Notes: generated from the sequence alone by a model not told the origin. Shown: positions 10,340-20,852, numbered from the stretch's first letter. The stretch is DNA of 64,000 nucleotides from Adiantum capillus-veneris (GCA_014529385.2 CM043944.1:66600895-66664894), one strand, 5' to 3'. Made by a program: numbers and translations.

Positions 10340-10910
10340 GTTTTATTGGACAGTTGCGGATCAAGTGAATGATGCCACAGTCAAGGCAATAGACATTTAT
10401 TTGTGGAATCTTTGTCTAGGGACACTGTTTGACCAAATGGTTGTCATAGCTTTTGTGACAATTTATCTTTGATTGAGGGGCTTCTTCTTGCATTTCCTCT
10501 TGGTTGTAAACAGGATTTGACCTTGCTAAGTCTCTATTCACAGTAAAGCGTAATGTCATTTCATCCATATCATACCTTTTTTCTTCAGGTCCAAACCCAA
10601 GAACTGGAGGTTGTATCAGCCTTACCACTCCATGTGTTTCTCTCATATTCTGTTGCTTCAAAAGGAATTACCCACTTTGGTTGCTATAATACATTGTAGT
10701 TGGTACTATCGTTTGTTTATTGTATGCTTTCATCATTGATGTGTGTCTTATGTCTACAAGAATTCTAGAACTTGGTAGCGGAGGTTGTTGTCCTAAGATA
10801 GGTTTTAGCCTTGAAACTCCTAGTGGACCCCCCACATTTCCTGTAACGTATCTAGGTGGTGTAGGTGCTATTGGAATAGGTTTTACATACCTCTCCCTAG
10901 CATATTCCAT
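10340..10910 (-). pseudogene. gag: Element F gag C-terminal part with zinc knuckle
   Basis: The frame 10668-10910 is Pro-rich (YVKPIPIAPTPPRYV). The frame 10416-10661 continues LIQPPVLGFGPEEKRYDMDE, and after a stop comes YCLDCGIIHLIRNCP, a CX2CX3HX4C knuckle one residue shorter than the usual CX4H form. A knuckle of this sort binds RNA in Gag. Two frame interruptions leave it non-functional. Confidence 0.45.
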
Positions 10911-10919
10911 GCTATAGTC

Positions 10920-11138
10920 ACACTCTTTCCTCGTATATTTTTTCCATTTTCTCTCAATTTTTCACCACTCAAGCTCCCCCAAATAAGACTTAAGAAGAGC
11001 AATTAATCTCTTAACCATTTTATAAAAAAACTTTTCTTCATCGATAGGTGCCGCTGCTTTTGCAATGAGCTCAATCATCAGTGAATCACTGTCTTGAGAG
11101 TATATGTTGTCTTCTTGACTCTTACAATACTTTCACAG
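10920..11138. other. Spacer, no recognisable feature
   Basis: AT-rich sequence between element F and a copia gag fragment. No ORF, repeat or terminal motif is visible. Confidence 0.4.
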
Positions 11139-11650
11139 TTATCCACCACCAACCATACACTGATCACATTTGATTCTAATTTCCCCACCTATGGACACAT
11201 CCTTGACCTCAACCACACCTCGACCTCCTACCTCTATTGTTTTTATATAAGACCTGTTTAGAATTACAAGCACCTCGTGAAGATGACTCTTCACCAATTT
11301 TTTTTCTTCCATAGTTGAAAATGACACAAGATATCCAAAACCCATAATTTTATTTGGAGTATAAATAGAGGTCTTGAGTTCACTGTACATTGGTCCTAAA
11401 CCATCCAAGCATGCTTCCACATCATCATTGGCATTGACTGTAACACAATACTAGCAAGGGATTCATGTCTAGCATAATCATGCACTAGCATACCCTTTAC
11501 CTTCACAATGTTGAAATTTTTCTTCAACTATCGCTTCCTTGCTTTTTTGTCGGTCACATCTAGTGACACAAAATTCTTCCATGCCTCCTTGAGGGAATTA
11601 GAATCCTCTACTATGCCCAACCATAGTATTCTTGATATTGATAGATAACT
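11139..11650 (-). pseudogene. gag: Copia-type gag fragment
   Basis: Minus strand reads SLKEAWKNFVSLDVTDKKARK, LKKNFNIVKVKGMLVHDYA and then, in the open frame 11139-11420, EACLDGLGPMYSELKTSI and TMEEKKLVKSHLHE. This is the order of the copia gag (UBN2-type) domain: AW..L, KARK..LK..N, V.DYA, ..C.DGLGP.Y..LKTSI and L...EEKKL. Frame changes and stops break it. It is a fragment of an otherwise missing element. Confidence 0.5.
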
Positions 11651-11796
11651 AGTACATTAACTTTCTTTATCCTCCTTTTTCCATTCTTTGAAGGTTTTCA
11701 CCTCTTAGGGAGTAGGATTCTCCTTGGGCAACATTGGTGCATCTTCATGATCACATTCAATGCACTCCCAATAAGCTTTACCCATTAGGAGATTAT

Positions 11797-12720
11797 TCAT
11801 TTGAACTTTCGAGTGTGGAAGCTCTCACTATAAAATACCTTTTCAATTCTATCATTTCTAGAAATTTTCAGAAGATCTAGAGCAAACAATAAATAACCTA
11901 TATTTTCCACACCTTGTGACCACATCTTTATACAAAAACCCAACAAACACGTCATCTCATACAATACTAGGCCATCAATATTAGCTAGAATCATAACTAC
12001 TTCAAACTGCATCTTTAAACTAGAGCTCATACCATCGATAACCATAGATATGATATCTTCTTGTTGATGCATCAATGGCTCTCCAATTGTCACATAAAAG
12101 AGGCCATCACTTCAATCACGAGCAATTCCATTCAAAAATTGGAAAATAACCATTAAAACACTACCACTAATAACTTATTCTGCTACATAAGATTTATGCC
12201 CCTTGAAAAGTTGGAGACATAAATACAAAGACACACAAGACATCATGGCCAAGTCCTCATCATGACAATCCATCCCAAGCCTTGATAACTACCAATCAAG
12301 ATCTTTGCAAATAAAAGAATATGGCCCAAACATATGTCAAAGCACCTGAAATGCATCCATTCGATGACTTGCAAGCAACGAATCACTTTAAAATCTCTTT
12401 TTATTGAATCCTCAAGATATTTATATTGAAAAACCATTAGAGATGTATCGTTGCCAACATTCTTCACAATTGACAATAACATTAAATCCTTGCGTTAAAT
12501 CCTTTTTATTGCATCCTCAACATATTTATACTAAAAAACCATGAGGCACATATCATTGGAAACATTCTTGACAGTTGACACTAGCATTAAATCCTTGCAT
12601 ACATAACCGTTGTTCCCTCTAGTGAAGCACACGTATCCAAGGTCAAATAAACCAACATAGCATCACTCTCTCCTACATTATCATCATTTAGTTTAAAAGA
12701 TCCCTCACCCTAGCATATCA
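11797..12720 (-). pseudogene. Unrecognised coding fragment with an internal duplication
   Basis: The minus strand holds protein-like pieces: CASLEGTTVMYA near 12640, DLMLVSTVKNVSNDMCLMVF and DLMLLSIVKNVGNDTSLMVF (a duplicated segment), FQYKYLEDSIKRDFKVIRCL, EWMHFRCFDICLGHIL and, in 11797-12093, GVENIGYLLFALDLLKISRN. Both copies of the duplication keep related peptides, so it derives from real coding sequence. I do not recognise the family. It might be a host gene fragment carried by a transposon or an old exon set. Several frame shifts are present. Confidence 0.35.
12388..12602. repeat. Diverged tandem duplication, period about 107 bp
   Basis: Two copies (about 12388-12495 and 12496-12602) share TTTTTATTG(A/C)ATCCTCAA, AAAAACCAT and ATTAAATCCTTGC at the same spacing. 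On the minus strand both encode DLML-S-VKNV-ND--LMVFQYKY-ED-IKR. Confidence 0.6.
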
Positions 12721-12764
12721 TCTCATTCTCCTTAAGCATCCATTTTTGATTGCTGTAAATCTCC

Positions 12765-13702
12765 TTACCAAAACATACATTTCTCTTTGTGCAAGGCCAC
12801 CATGCCCTTACTTTTTACCTTTTCATTTATCTTTGCTAAATCCTTATCCTGCATCTGCCCATAATGTTCCAATGCACTCATCCTATCCAGCTGAACCTCT
12901 TGTAATTGTAAGAGCCTCTCTTCGAATGCATCACTAGGTGGCCCAAGCAACATCTCTAACATCTTGACCACAGGAAACTCTACTTCCACAGGAAATAGTG
13001 CTTCCTTTCCATGTACCAAATGAAATGGAGTAAACCGTGTACCAGTTTTCACCGAAGTACGATAATCCCATAATGCACTAGGCAATTCCAAGTCCCAATT
13101 CTTTCCTTGGTGCTCTGTCACTTTTGAAAATAATTTGTACCAACTCACCATTGAATCTTTCATTTAAGCCATTACACTGCGGGTAATAAGGAGTGGTATG
13201 TTGGTGCCTTATCTTCATCTTTACGCATAAAAAGTCTAGCAGTCTAGCTCTAAATCCTGGTCCCTTATCTAAAAGTAGCTCTAGTGGCACCCGAAACTTG
13301 CAACATATTTCATCCTACACAAATTTTGCCACATCCTTTGCAGTGATTTTTTTTATTGTTATAGCCTCTACCCATCTAGAGAGATAGTCCACTGCAATCA
13401 GAATATAGCTTTTGCCCCTGCTTGTGATAGGTAACCGGCCTATTGCACCAATCCACCACTTTTCAAACACATCAAATGCCATAATGGTTTTGTCGTAGCT
13501 CTGGCTTCAACACTCTCTTCCCAAATGCTTGACACCTATTTCAAGACCTACACCAATGGTGAACATCCTTGTGAAAACTAGGCCATACATACCCCTCTTG
13601 CAAGATCTTATGCAAGGTGATCTTTAGAGCAAAATGTCCGCCACATTCTCTTCATGATACTCTTCCAACACTCTGTAAATCTCATCCCTCCAAGGTACAC
13701 GT
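12765..13702 (-). pseudogene. pol: GypB integrase, zinc-binding and catalytic parts
   Basis: On the minus strand at 13480-13702, RVPWRDEIYRVLEEYHEE then GGHFALKITLHKILQ and HHWCRS...C give an HHCC zinc finger, with a frame shift inside. In 13078-13290, PLELLLDKGPGFRARLLDF holds the second catalytic Asp, and YYPQCNGLNERFNGE the catalytic Glu. In 12765-13163, WDYRTSVKTGTRFTPFHLV continues the domain. It ends at KEKCMFW without the usual WEGPF tail. At least two frameshifts are present. The enzyme would join element DNA to the host genome; this copy cannot. Confidence 0.7.
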
Positions 13703-14780
13703 TGTCGTGCTGTGACACGTACATAGTGGGAACGCATGCTACAAGATCTATCTTGTATTTTTTTAGATACATAATTATATTTCCTATAGTGTACATATGC
13801 ATATTTAATTATAATAATAAACCTTCTATCTCATCCTATTATTTTTCTCAAGGGTAACCTATCCTTACTTTACCATCAGAAAATACTATGGGAAAAGCAT
13901 CAATAGCTCCGCCTCTTTAACTTGGGGCAAAAAGCATTGATTCTTTATTTCTACTATTTCATTATCATCTCACACCCTAGCTAGATCCTATATCTAGGGT
14001 AAACTCCAATATATATATATTCTATGTATTTTTTATACTTTTCTTATATTTCTTTTTAAATAGCTACTAGGAGAGAATCAAATCCTAGTGGGACACTAGG
14101 TGGCATGATTTCAAAGATACACTTATTTTAATGCATTATTGCAAGCATGATTACAAAACTTAGTCAAGGAGCAATGTCATTCTTTCATATGGCATGAGGT
14201 GTCCTTTGGAATTAAATGAAAGTCTAAGCTAAGGAGACCACATGAAGACTTTTGCTGCCATAAATGGACCCTATTTTGATGAATTTTTTACACAAGGTTT
14301 CAATCCGAATTGGAAAACGATTTTAAAATTAAAATCGTAGCTAATGAGCTGAAGTTTTTTCCCATACTTTTACTTTTTTATTTGGAGCCAGGGTTGAGGA
14401 GATATGATCAAAATACTGGACCCCAGTCTGCCCACATCATGCACAGCTCATTTCCAAATTTTCCAATTCCTGTTCACACTGGCTCCTCTCTTCTTGTGTA
14501 AACCCTTGTGGGTTCCCTTCACCTATAAAAGGGGACCTCTTCTTCCTTGGAAAGAACCCAAGCATTCAAGCCATTGATGAGAGGAATTCTTGAGGGAGTG
14601 AGTAGTAATGCCTAATTGTACTTAGCCCCATTAACATAAGCCCAAGCCTACACTTTCTCCTAGAGGAAAACTAGCCATTCTTGTACGCCATCCTTGGAGG
14701 ATCAACTCTAATCAAAGAAGGTGTTGTACTTGGCGTATCAATCAACGTTGAATTCTCCCCTCTTCTTCTCTCTCCCATCA
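13703..14780 (+). repeat. GypG 5' LTR
   Basis: It begins TGTCGTGCTG where GypB integrase is broken and ends CCCATCA four bases before a primer site, so it has TG...CA ends and 1078 bp. It is non-coding, with a TATA box at 14524 that leaves about 250 bp of transcribed LTR. Confidence 0.55.
14524..14530 (+). promoter_or_regulatory. TATA box of the GypG LTR
   Basis: TATAAAAGGGG within the LTR, about 260 bp before the primer site and in the same direction as the leader ORFs. Confidence 0.55.
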
Positions 14781-14784
14781 ATAA

Positions 14785-14797
14785 TGGTGCCGAAGGG
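14785..14797 (+). other. GypG primer binding site
   Basis: TGGTGCCGAAGGG, four bases after the LTR end. It shares TGGTGCC with the sites of GypA and GypB and then differs, so a different tRNA primer is likely. I cannot name it. Confidence 0.5.
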
Positions 14798-15073
14798 TTT
14801 CAAGTAAGATGTGTTCTACATTGATGTTTTCTTGATTTCTTGTTGTTTTCATTTTCATCTCTAATCCAAAATATATATATGTATCTAATCTCATCTCCTT
14901 AACCAAACCTATCTCTCTCATTCTTAGTAATTCATCCTCTCTAGGTTCTCTTTGCTACAGGTACATCTCTCCCCGCAGTATCCTTATTGCCTACGGGCGA
15001 GAATAGGGCTTGGGAGGGAAACTTCTCATCTCTTCACTTCTCTCATATCTACATTTCTCACATACTATCCTAG

Positions 15074-15292
15074 ATGAATAATCCACATGATGATCATTTC
15101 TATCGCTTTCACTCTGTACGATCTATTAGAATTAACATATGGATTAGCCGTAAAATACACTTTCAACAACGTATAGTGTTTCTCTTCGGCCCTGAAAGGC
15201 TCAATGAAATACTTCTATCACCAAATCCCATCATACTACCTCTCATAGACTATAATTTTTCTTTTGATGTAAGCGTAGTTATCTTGCTATGA
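15074..15292 (+). CDS. GypG leader ORF 1 (72 aa)
   Basis: Intact ORF 277 bp after the primer site. It starts MNNPHDDHFYRFHSV and carries RINIWISRKIHFQQRIVFLF, then RLNEILLSPNPIILPLIDY and a hydrophobic end, DVSVVILL. It aligns over its full length with the first leader ORF of GypC (51918-52133) and the single ORF of GypB (19936-20154), and more weakly with ORF 2 next to it. It is basic in the middle, with no signal peptide or transmembrane segment. Its stop overlaps the start of ORF 2 as ATGA. Function unknown; ORFs upstream of gag are known in some Tat/Ogre elements. Confidence 0.65.
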   Translation: MNNPHDDHFYRFHSVRSIRINIWISRKIHFQQRIVFLFGPERLNEILLSPNPIILPLIDYNFSFDVSVVILL

Positions 15293-15501
15293 ACCAAGAG
15301 GATTTGTACACACAATTAATCCCAATCACTAGACAAAATATATATATTATGGTAAGCACAAAACTACAATTCCAAAGAACAATTCGTAGCCTATTTGGTC
15401 AGCCAAGATTGAATGCCATTAACTCATCGATTAACCCTTTCATATTACCCATGATACGATATGACCATAGCCTTGATGTTTTTATCTTCGTATTGTTTTG
15501 A
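15289..15501 (+). CDS. GypG leader ORF 2 (70 aa)
   Basis: Intact ORF starting MNQEDLYTQLIPITRQ inside the ATGA overlap with ORF 1. Key stretch KLQFQRTIRSLFGQPRLNAI, then SINPFILPMIRYDHSLDVFI and end FVLF. It matches the second leader ORF of GypC almost position for position (NASINPFILPMIKY...DVYIFILM) and resembles ORF 1, so the pair arose by duplication. Function unknown. The gag that should follow is absent here. Confidence 0.65.
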   Translation: MNQEDLYTQLIPITRQNIYIMVSTKLQFQRTIRSLFGQPRLNAINSSINPFILPMIRYDHSLDVFIFVLF

Positions 15502-15703
15502 CATTCTCTTTTGCGTTCTTTCTTTGTGTGTGTGTGAGTGCAAGAGAGAAAGAGTGAGTCTTCTTTGATTGCACTTCTTTCCAAACCCTAGTCTTCATGG
15601 CATCTATGGTTTAACTCCTTCATATAGTTTTTGTTGAGTTCTCTCACAAACTCTCACAGCCATAAGCTCGGTGCTTTCCTGGCAAGACCGCAAATTTCTC
15701 GAC
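15502..15703 (+). other. GypG leader tail, truncated
   Basis: Non-coding sequence with a (GT)n run (15527-15536), ending where GypB integrase resumes. No gag start is visible beyond a short ATG frame at about 15597. Confidence 0.4.
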
Positions 15704-16330
15704 ATCGTATCAACACGAGATCAGCCCCTTTCATGTATAAGACATCACCGATCAATTTGTACCTATATGCTCTATGCAAAAAACCATACTTCTTAGACTT
15801 CTGAATGTCTTTCGGAATGATTCTTGTTAGAAAAAACTCCTCTTCTTGAGCCAAACTTTCCCGGCCATGGTAAAGAGGTACATTGGTCCTCAACACAAAT
15901 AGCTCCCCAATCATGCTTTGAGCTGCTTCATGTGCCTCTCCATTTAGAGCACATTCAATGTGTCTGATGATCCATGCCTTGACCTTTTTTAACAGGCCTT
16001 TAATTCTGAAACACATTTCCTTCAATGAGGTGTTCTTGCTCTTCCACACACCCAACACTTGCTTCACCATTAACAAGGCATCTCCTTTTATGCTCAACCT
16101 TCTAATCCCATGCTTCAAACAAATGTGTAATCCACCTTCCAAAGTAGCATATTCAGCTTGATTGTTACTATGCGCATCCAACTTGAACCCTCTCTTGCAT
16201 ACTAGCTTCCCCTTTGGATCATAAAGTGCTATACCCCCTGAAGCCGCATCACGGCTCTTCCTATATGAGCCATCAAAGAAAAAAACATGTGCATTGCTGA
16301 TCTATGGAACTTCTTCAACTACCTTTCTCA
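15704..16330 (-). pseudogene. pol: GypB second RNase H (archaeal type) and link to integrase
   Basis: Minus strand reads NAHVFFFDGSYRKS, GIALYDPKGKLVCKRGFKLD and then LDAHSNNQAEYATLEGGLHI and LSIKGDALLMVKQVLGVWKS, with acid residues at FFDGS, AEYATLEG and KGDALL. This is the archaeal-type RNase H found after the ordinary RT RNase H in Tat-branch elements. It continues (NGEAHEAAQSM, AYRYKLIGDVLYMKGADLVL) into the integrase N-terminus, where GypG interrupts. The frame 15654-16181 is open. Confidence 0.65.
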
Positions 16331-17770
16331 CCACCTCTTCCTTAGCAATAAGGGGATTCTCCTTGTAGGTCAACAAATCGGCTAGGGTAGCTCTTGTACT
16401 GTCTTCCACTAGAAAAGAGAACTCAAACTCTTGTAGCTCAATTACCCATTTCTGACCACATTTATCATGTTAGCACCATTAATTAACTGTGGAAAAGAGG
16501 CGTAACTCGTCAAGAAAACAAAAGGTCGTGGTAGCAAGTAATGATGAAATCGTTCCGCGACAAGAAAATGTTACACTGGCCATCACTAGCTCTACTTCCT
16601 AGAATTTTCTCTCTCCTACCAGATTCACTCGGCTTGCACAATACACTGGCATCATATAATGACTGCCCTTCCCCTTTTGCAATAGCATGGCTCCAATGGC
16701 ATCATCCCCTCGTGATGGATTTACATAAAACACTTGATCCCAATCAGGAGCCTGCATGACTGACACCCTCCCTAACACCTCTTTCACCTCTTGAAACACT
16801 TTTTCACACTTGTCATCCCATTGAAATGTATCATGCTTTTACACTTGCTATAATGGATAAAGGAGCTGTGAAGACAATGGAGTAAACCGTGCCATGTACT
16901 TCACTTTGTGTATAAAGTTTTCCAATTGCTTTGTACTCGTAGGTGATGGAAGAAGAATAATAGACTTAACCTTGTCTTGATCAGCCTCAATGCCATTTTC
17001 TGACACCATGTGGCCCAATAACTTCACGCTTGGTTGTGCTAAATGACATTTCTTTGGATTTAGATGTCCTCCACATTCATCATATCGAGCCAATACCGTT
17101 TGCATCTTCTCATGGTCGTCCGTAAAAGCTTTAACACAACTACCAATGAATGGTTCCAATACCCAATTTGCTCTCTCTTGATAGAAAAATTCTCTCTCCC
17201 AATTTGCTCTCTCTTGATAGAAAAATGGTCCATTTGACAACCCAAATGGCAATACCATGTAGCAATAGAAGCCCCATGGCGTAATGAAAGTTGTCTTTGT
17301 TCGATATTTAAGAGAAAAATTCAATTGAAAATAGCCTGAAAAAAATCACACACACTATACCTCTCATAACCTACCACCGAATCCAAGATATGATCTATGA
17401 ATGGAAGAGGATATGGGTTCTTCTTCGTGGATGCATTTAAGGGTTTAAAATCTACACAAATCCTTCACTTCCCATCCTTCTTTGGACTGACTACTACTAG
17501 ACTCACCAATTCTATTGTTTCCACTGGGACTATGAACCCTGCCTTCAATAACTTGTCCACTTCTTCCTGCAAGCCTTCCATTTGCTCTTGACCCATCCTT
17601 CTTAGCTTTTTCCGCACTGGCTTAGCATCTTCTTTCTGCTCTATATGCATCTCTTCTCCTTTGAACCCTCTAATCTCTTCATATGAAGTAATGAACAAAT
17701 TAGGAAAATAGCCAACATGTTCAAATATATCTCCTTCTCCATAGCTGAGAGGTCTCCATTGTGTCATCAA
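16331..17770 (-). pseudogene. pol: GypB reverse transcriptase and RNase H
   Basis: N-terminal part in 17465-17770: KKLRRMGQEQMEGLQEEVDK, LLKAGFIVPV, VVVSPKKDGK, then TGA where Trp is expected. It goes on RICVDFKPLNASTKKNPYPL and, after a frameshift, KTTFITPWGFYCYMVLPFGL. The catalytic region is damaged: an in-frame 36-bp duplication (YQERANWE-REFFYQERANW) precedes KAFTDDHEKM, where sequence after the DD pair is missing. RNase H follows (DWDQVFYVNPSRGDDAIGAM) and then a short link. No activity is expected. Confidence 0.7.
17162..17226. repeat. 36-bp tandem duplication in GypB RT
   Basis: The 29-bp string beginning CCCAATTTGCTCTCTC occurs at 17162-17190 and 17198-17226, giving a period of 36 bp. 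It adds 12 residues in frame between the FGLSN and FTDD parts of RT. Confidence 0.8.
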
Positions 17771-17771
17771 T

Positions 17772-18950
17772 TCAAACCTTGGTTTGCATCAGCCCTTCAA
17801 TCACTTCATAAGGCCCTTCACTTTCTTCTTCAATCTCATTTGCAAATGCAACTAAATGAGACTCCTGGATTTCTTTGTCCATCAAAAGAAATGCAACATC
17901 AACATCCTCATCACTGTTGGTAGTACTATCACTGTCCTCATCAGTCACTGTGGAATAGTCTTCATCACTAGACTCGTCCTCATCTTCATAAAGCTCCTCC
18001 AATACTTTTCATGTGTCCATATTATATAGATTCTTGGCACCTGTCTTTCCATAGAGGCTAATCGTACCACGTCTCCAATCTTGAGCAGCTCCCACTGCAC
18101 GTAACCATGGTCTGCCCAATATAATAGGATATGATCCCAACCCCGCTGGCATCACATGAAAATCAACCACTACCTTTGCATCATACGTCTCCACTTCTAA
18201 GCTCTTTATGACACCCAAAATTTTTAATTTTTGATGGTTTTCTAATCTGATCCAAAATACTGACACCCCTGTCATTGTAAGACCCATCTTCTCAACACAT
18301 GAGTGTGCTATAACACATAATTGTGCTCCACCATCCACATAACCTTGTCCCAAATTTTTTCTTTTATGCCACACATCTACTATTGGACAAATGTGAGGTA
18401 GTTCATCCATCACCAACACCTTCACTGAACCTCTCTCTGGTTCTTTCTCCATTAGGTTAACCATCCTCTTCCAATGTCGCTTTAGCTTAGGCACCATCTC
18501 TATAAGCTGCCCAAAAGTAACATCAGCTTTCATGCTTGCAAGATCCTCCTTCAAGTCATAGCTTAATTGCCCATCCCCTAGTGGAAAATCTGAAACATGA
18601 AACTTGCAACAACGAGCCCTCCTTTTCCTCTTGGCCTTGACATCCTCGCCTTCATGGATCTTTCCCTTCTTCTTACTAGGACCTGGGGCACTTCTTCCTT
18701 CCTTGTTCTCTGTGGTCCTCTTCCCAATAGGCATCACTAATGTATCCTCTAGCTTTGATGCCTTCTCTAAGATGACTACACTTATCACTTTTGTCTTTCC
18801 CTTTTCCTCCTGGGTTAATCCACTGGTTCCTTCTTCTCCCTTAATTTCGATGCCATAATCATTTGACCTAGTTAGCACCTGTCTTGGCAATGGATACATG
18901 TCTCCCCCCATCCTTGGTGGCTTATCACATTGCAGGCTGATGTGACCCAA
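17772..18950 (-). pseudogene. pol: GypB zinc knuckle tail, protease and acidic linker
   Basis: The frame 18009-18950 starts in the knuckle (the knuckle reads CYNCGDLGHISLQC across 18930-18975), passes a Lys-rich region, then RRARCCKFHVSDFPLGDGQL and the protease: GYVDGGAQLCVIAHSCVEKM then FHVMPAGLGSYPIILGRPWL. The active site is D-G-G, as in GypC, unlike the DSG/DTG of most families. TGA at 18009-18011 separates an Asp/Glu-rich linker (EELYEDEDESSDEDYSTVTD, to 17772), and a further TGA at 17772 and a frame change precede RT. Confidence 0.7.
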
Positions 18951-19832
18951 ATCTCCACAATTATAACATGTGGGTGTCTGTCTCCATAACCTACCATTGC
19001 TTTGTCCAACATCATTCCTGGGCCTTTCTTCACCTCCTGGTTGATTTGCAAACCTCCCTCAACCTCGATTATTTCCCACATTACCTTACACGTTTAGGCT
19101 GAGATTATTCATTAAATCTACCATTTTCCTCATGTCTTTCCTTAGCCCATCATCTTGCACAGTTGTAGTGACCACTGCTGGCATAGCTTGAGGAGTAATA
19201 GAAACCACTAGTGCATGATGAACCCCTGGCATGCGACCTTGTAAAGAGTCCATAGGTTGAAACTCAGACCTCCTGGGCGAAGAATCCACCCCTAGCTGGC
19301 TCATTTTCCTCAGCTTCCACTCTTTGTTCCTTGCCACCTCCAATGCATCTTCATATGTTCTACGCTTCTTTAGCTCCACTCTCGAATGTATATTCTCCCA
19401 AAGACCAGCCAAGAATCTGTCCTTCTTCATCATGTCAGGTGGGGGTACTTGTGGTGCTAAGGCCTTGCACATCCACTCCCATGCCAATGAAAACTTACGT
19501 ATGTACGCATCTGCTGGCTCACCTTCCTTTTGCACCAAACCTTGTACTTCTTGCCAAACTTTGTCAGGATCTTTTGTCTTCACAAACTCCAATTCCAATC
19601 CATGCCTTAGATTGTCCCAACTGAAACTTATATGTGGATCAGACACACACAACTCCTCTTCAAATTCTTTGGACCAAACTCGTGCATCACTCTTCAAACA
19701 AATTTGGTGAAGACGTAACATCTGCACTGGGTCATGAATCTGGTTGCTAATGCAAGAAACCTCCATCTTTTCCAAAAAGTCTTCCACATCTTCATCACTT
19801 CTTCCATGAAATTTGGGATAAGATAAAGCCAT
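18951..19832 (-). pseudogene. gag: GypB gag
   Basis: The start MALSYPKFHGRSDEDVEDFL at 19832 matches the starts of GypA and GypC Gag. The gag domain follows: LKSDARVWSKEFEEELCVSD, SWDNLRHGLELEF, EGEPADAYIRKFSLAWEWM, LAGLWENIHSRVELKKRRTY. The frame stops at TAA 19086-19088, with a further TGA at 19059-19061, then stays open through RPRNDVGQSNGRLWRQTPT to the CCHC knuckle. The 248-aa N-terminal part is intact. Gag forms the particle. Confidence 0.75.
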
Positions 19833-20852
19833 GTCTACCCAAGTTACGATGCTTTGAGAACCCCTTCAAACACATGTGCAAGAACCCAAAACTTTTGACC
19901 GACTCAATCCCTAGAAACTTCAATGGATCTTGTCTTTAGATAAGGACAAACACATGCACATCTTTTGAATTTTCATAGTTAATCATCGAAATTACAACAG
20001 GCAAAGGGCATTCCAGTATCTCTCTTGATCTTCATGGTCTGAACATAAAGACTATGCGCTGCTGGAAAAACATCTTCCTGGACACATGAACATTTATTTG
20101 GATTCTTTGAGTTAAATGAAAAGGAGTGAATTGAAGTCCATTTTGATCATCCATTAAAGCCAACCATGCAGCTCCCAAGAAGGCACACCTGACTTATCCT
20201 CTGATTTAATTTGCCAGAATTTTAGGAGCATAAATGGCTCAAAAGACCAAGAAACCAGCCATCACAACTTGGAAAATTTTTGGCAGAGTTTCCCCAGAAG
20301 TAGAGCAGTAAGAACCCAAAATATAGACTATATATGTATGTATAACCTGCCAACAATAGAACTTGAGCATCAAGTAGGAATCACTAGTACATAGCCTATG
20401 GCAAGTTCAAGAAAAGGGTGCTCCAGTCACCTATATCACCAAAAGGATCTCACATTTGAGAATCGCCCAGCTCAATAAAACCTCACGCTATCGACCCTCT
20501 CATGAAAGCTTATGAAAATCTTATATAGTCAAGTCTCAGAAATGACTGTTTTCCACACCAAGTCTCAGAAATGACTGGGACAGCCAAATAAAACCAAGTA
20601 TGGTTCCACAAAGGCGTACAATGGCAGTTTCCACAAGTAACGTACAATACAAGATAATGCACTCAAACAGGCGCCAATTGATGCATACCTACAACAACTA
20701 GAAGTGATTTCCACTGTCAGTGTACCACTCTACTCCAGCTACATGTAACTGTGTGAATCACCAGTACCTGTATCTGTATCTGTCCCTGTAACATGTAACC
20801 TAGAATCTGTAATCTATACTCTTGAAGCTGAAGGTACTCGACGAAGATCCTC
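19833..20852 (-). other. GypB leader
   Basis: Leader between primer site and gag. Apart from the 72-codon ORF it is non-coding. A 19-bp direct repeat (CAAGTCTCAGAAATGACTG) occurs at 20530-20548 and 20559-20577. Confidence 0.55.
19936..20154 (-). pseudogene. GypB leader ORF, 72 codons with one TGA
   Basis: From ATG at 20154 the frame reads MDDQNGLQFTPFHLTQRIQI, NVHVSRKMFFQQRIVFMF, RP, TGA (codon 41), then RSREILECPLPVVISMINY and DVHVFVLI, with TAA at 19936-19938. It aligns end to end with GypC leader ORF 1 (PFHFTQHNRVNVHID..., QRIVFMFGAERLREIL, INYETSFDVHIFILF) and has the same length. It lies 104 bp before the gag start. It is a clear member of the family, broken by one nonsense codon. Confidence 0.65.

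Larger units (their letters stand above)
6284..10910 (-). mobile_element. Element F: decayed LTR-type element with gag, protease and a WVPK region
   Basis: On the minus strand, from right to left, come a Pro-rich gag tail with CCHC knuckle (10340-10910), gag-like segments (9095-9915), a retropepsin-like segment (8541-8995) and then low-complexity coding pieces with a WVPK motif (7167-7472) and a Lys/Glu-rich piece (6284-6478). No RT, RNase H or integrase follows the protease. The frames are heavily broken. The order protease then W-[LV]-P-K resembles element E at the right of the window. LTRs were not found. Confidence 0.45.
13703..15703 (+). mobile_element. GypG: plus-strand gypsy LTR plus leader inserted in GypB integrase
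   Basis: GypB integrase breaks at 13702 (...RVPWRDE side) and resumes at about 15704 (GADLVLIR side). The insert reads on the plus strand as LTR with TATA box, primer site TGGTGCCGAAGGG, and leader with two small ORFs, and then stops before gag. The flanks CACGT (13698-13702) and CATCGT (15703-15708) may be remains of a target duplication, but an insert ending in leader sequence implies loss of the 3' part, so this is not certain. Confidence 0.6.

Noticed and set aside
13698-15708. CACGT/CATCGT as a proper target duplication of GypG
   Set aside because: Only a partial match, and the right end of the insert is leader sequence rather than an LTR, so the right junction is probably a deletion break.
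18604-19710. Plus-strand frames of 84-128 aa
   Set aside because: Antisense shadows of GypB gag and protease.
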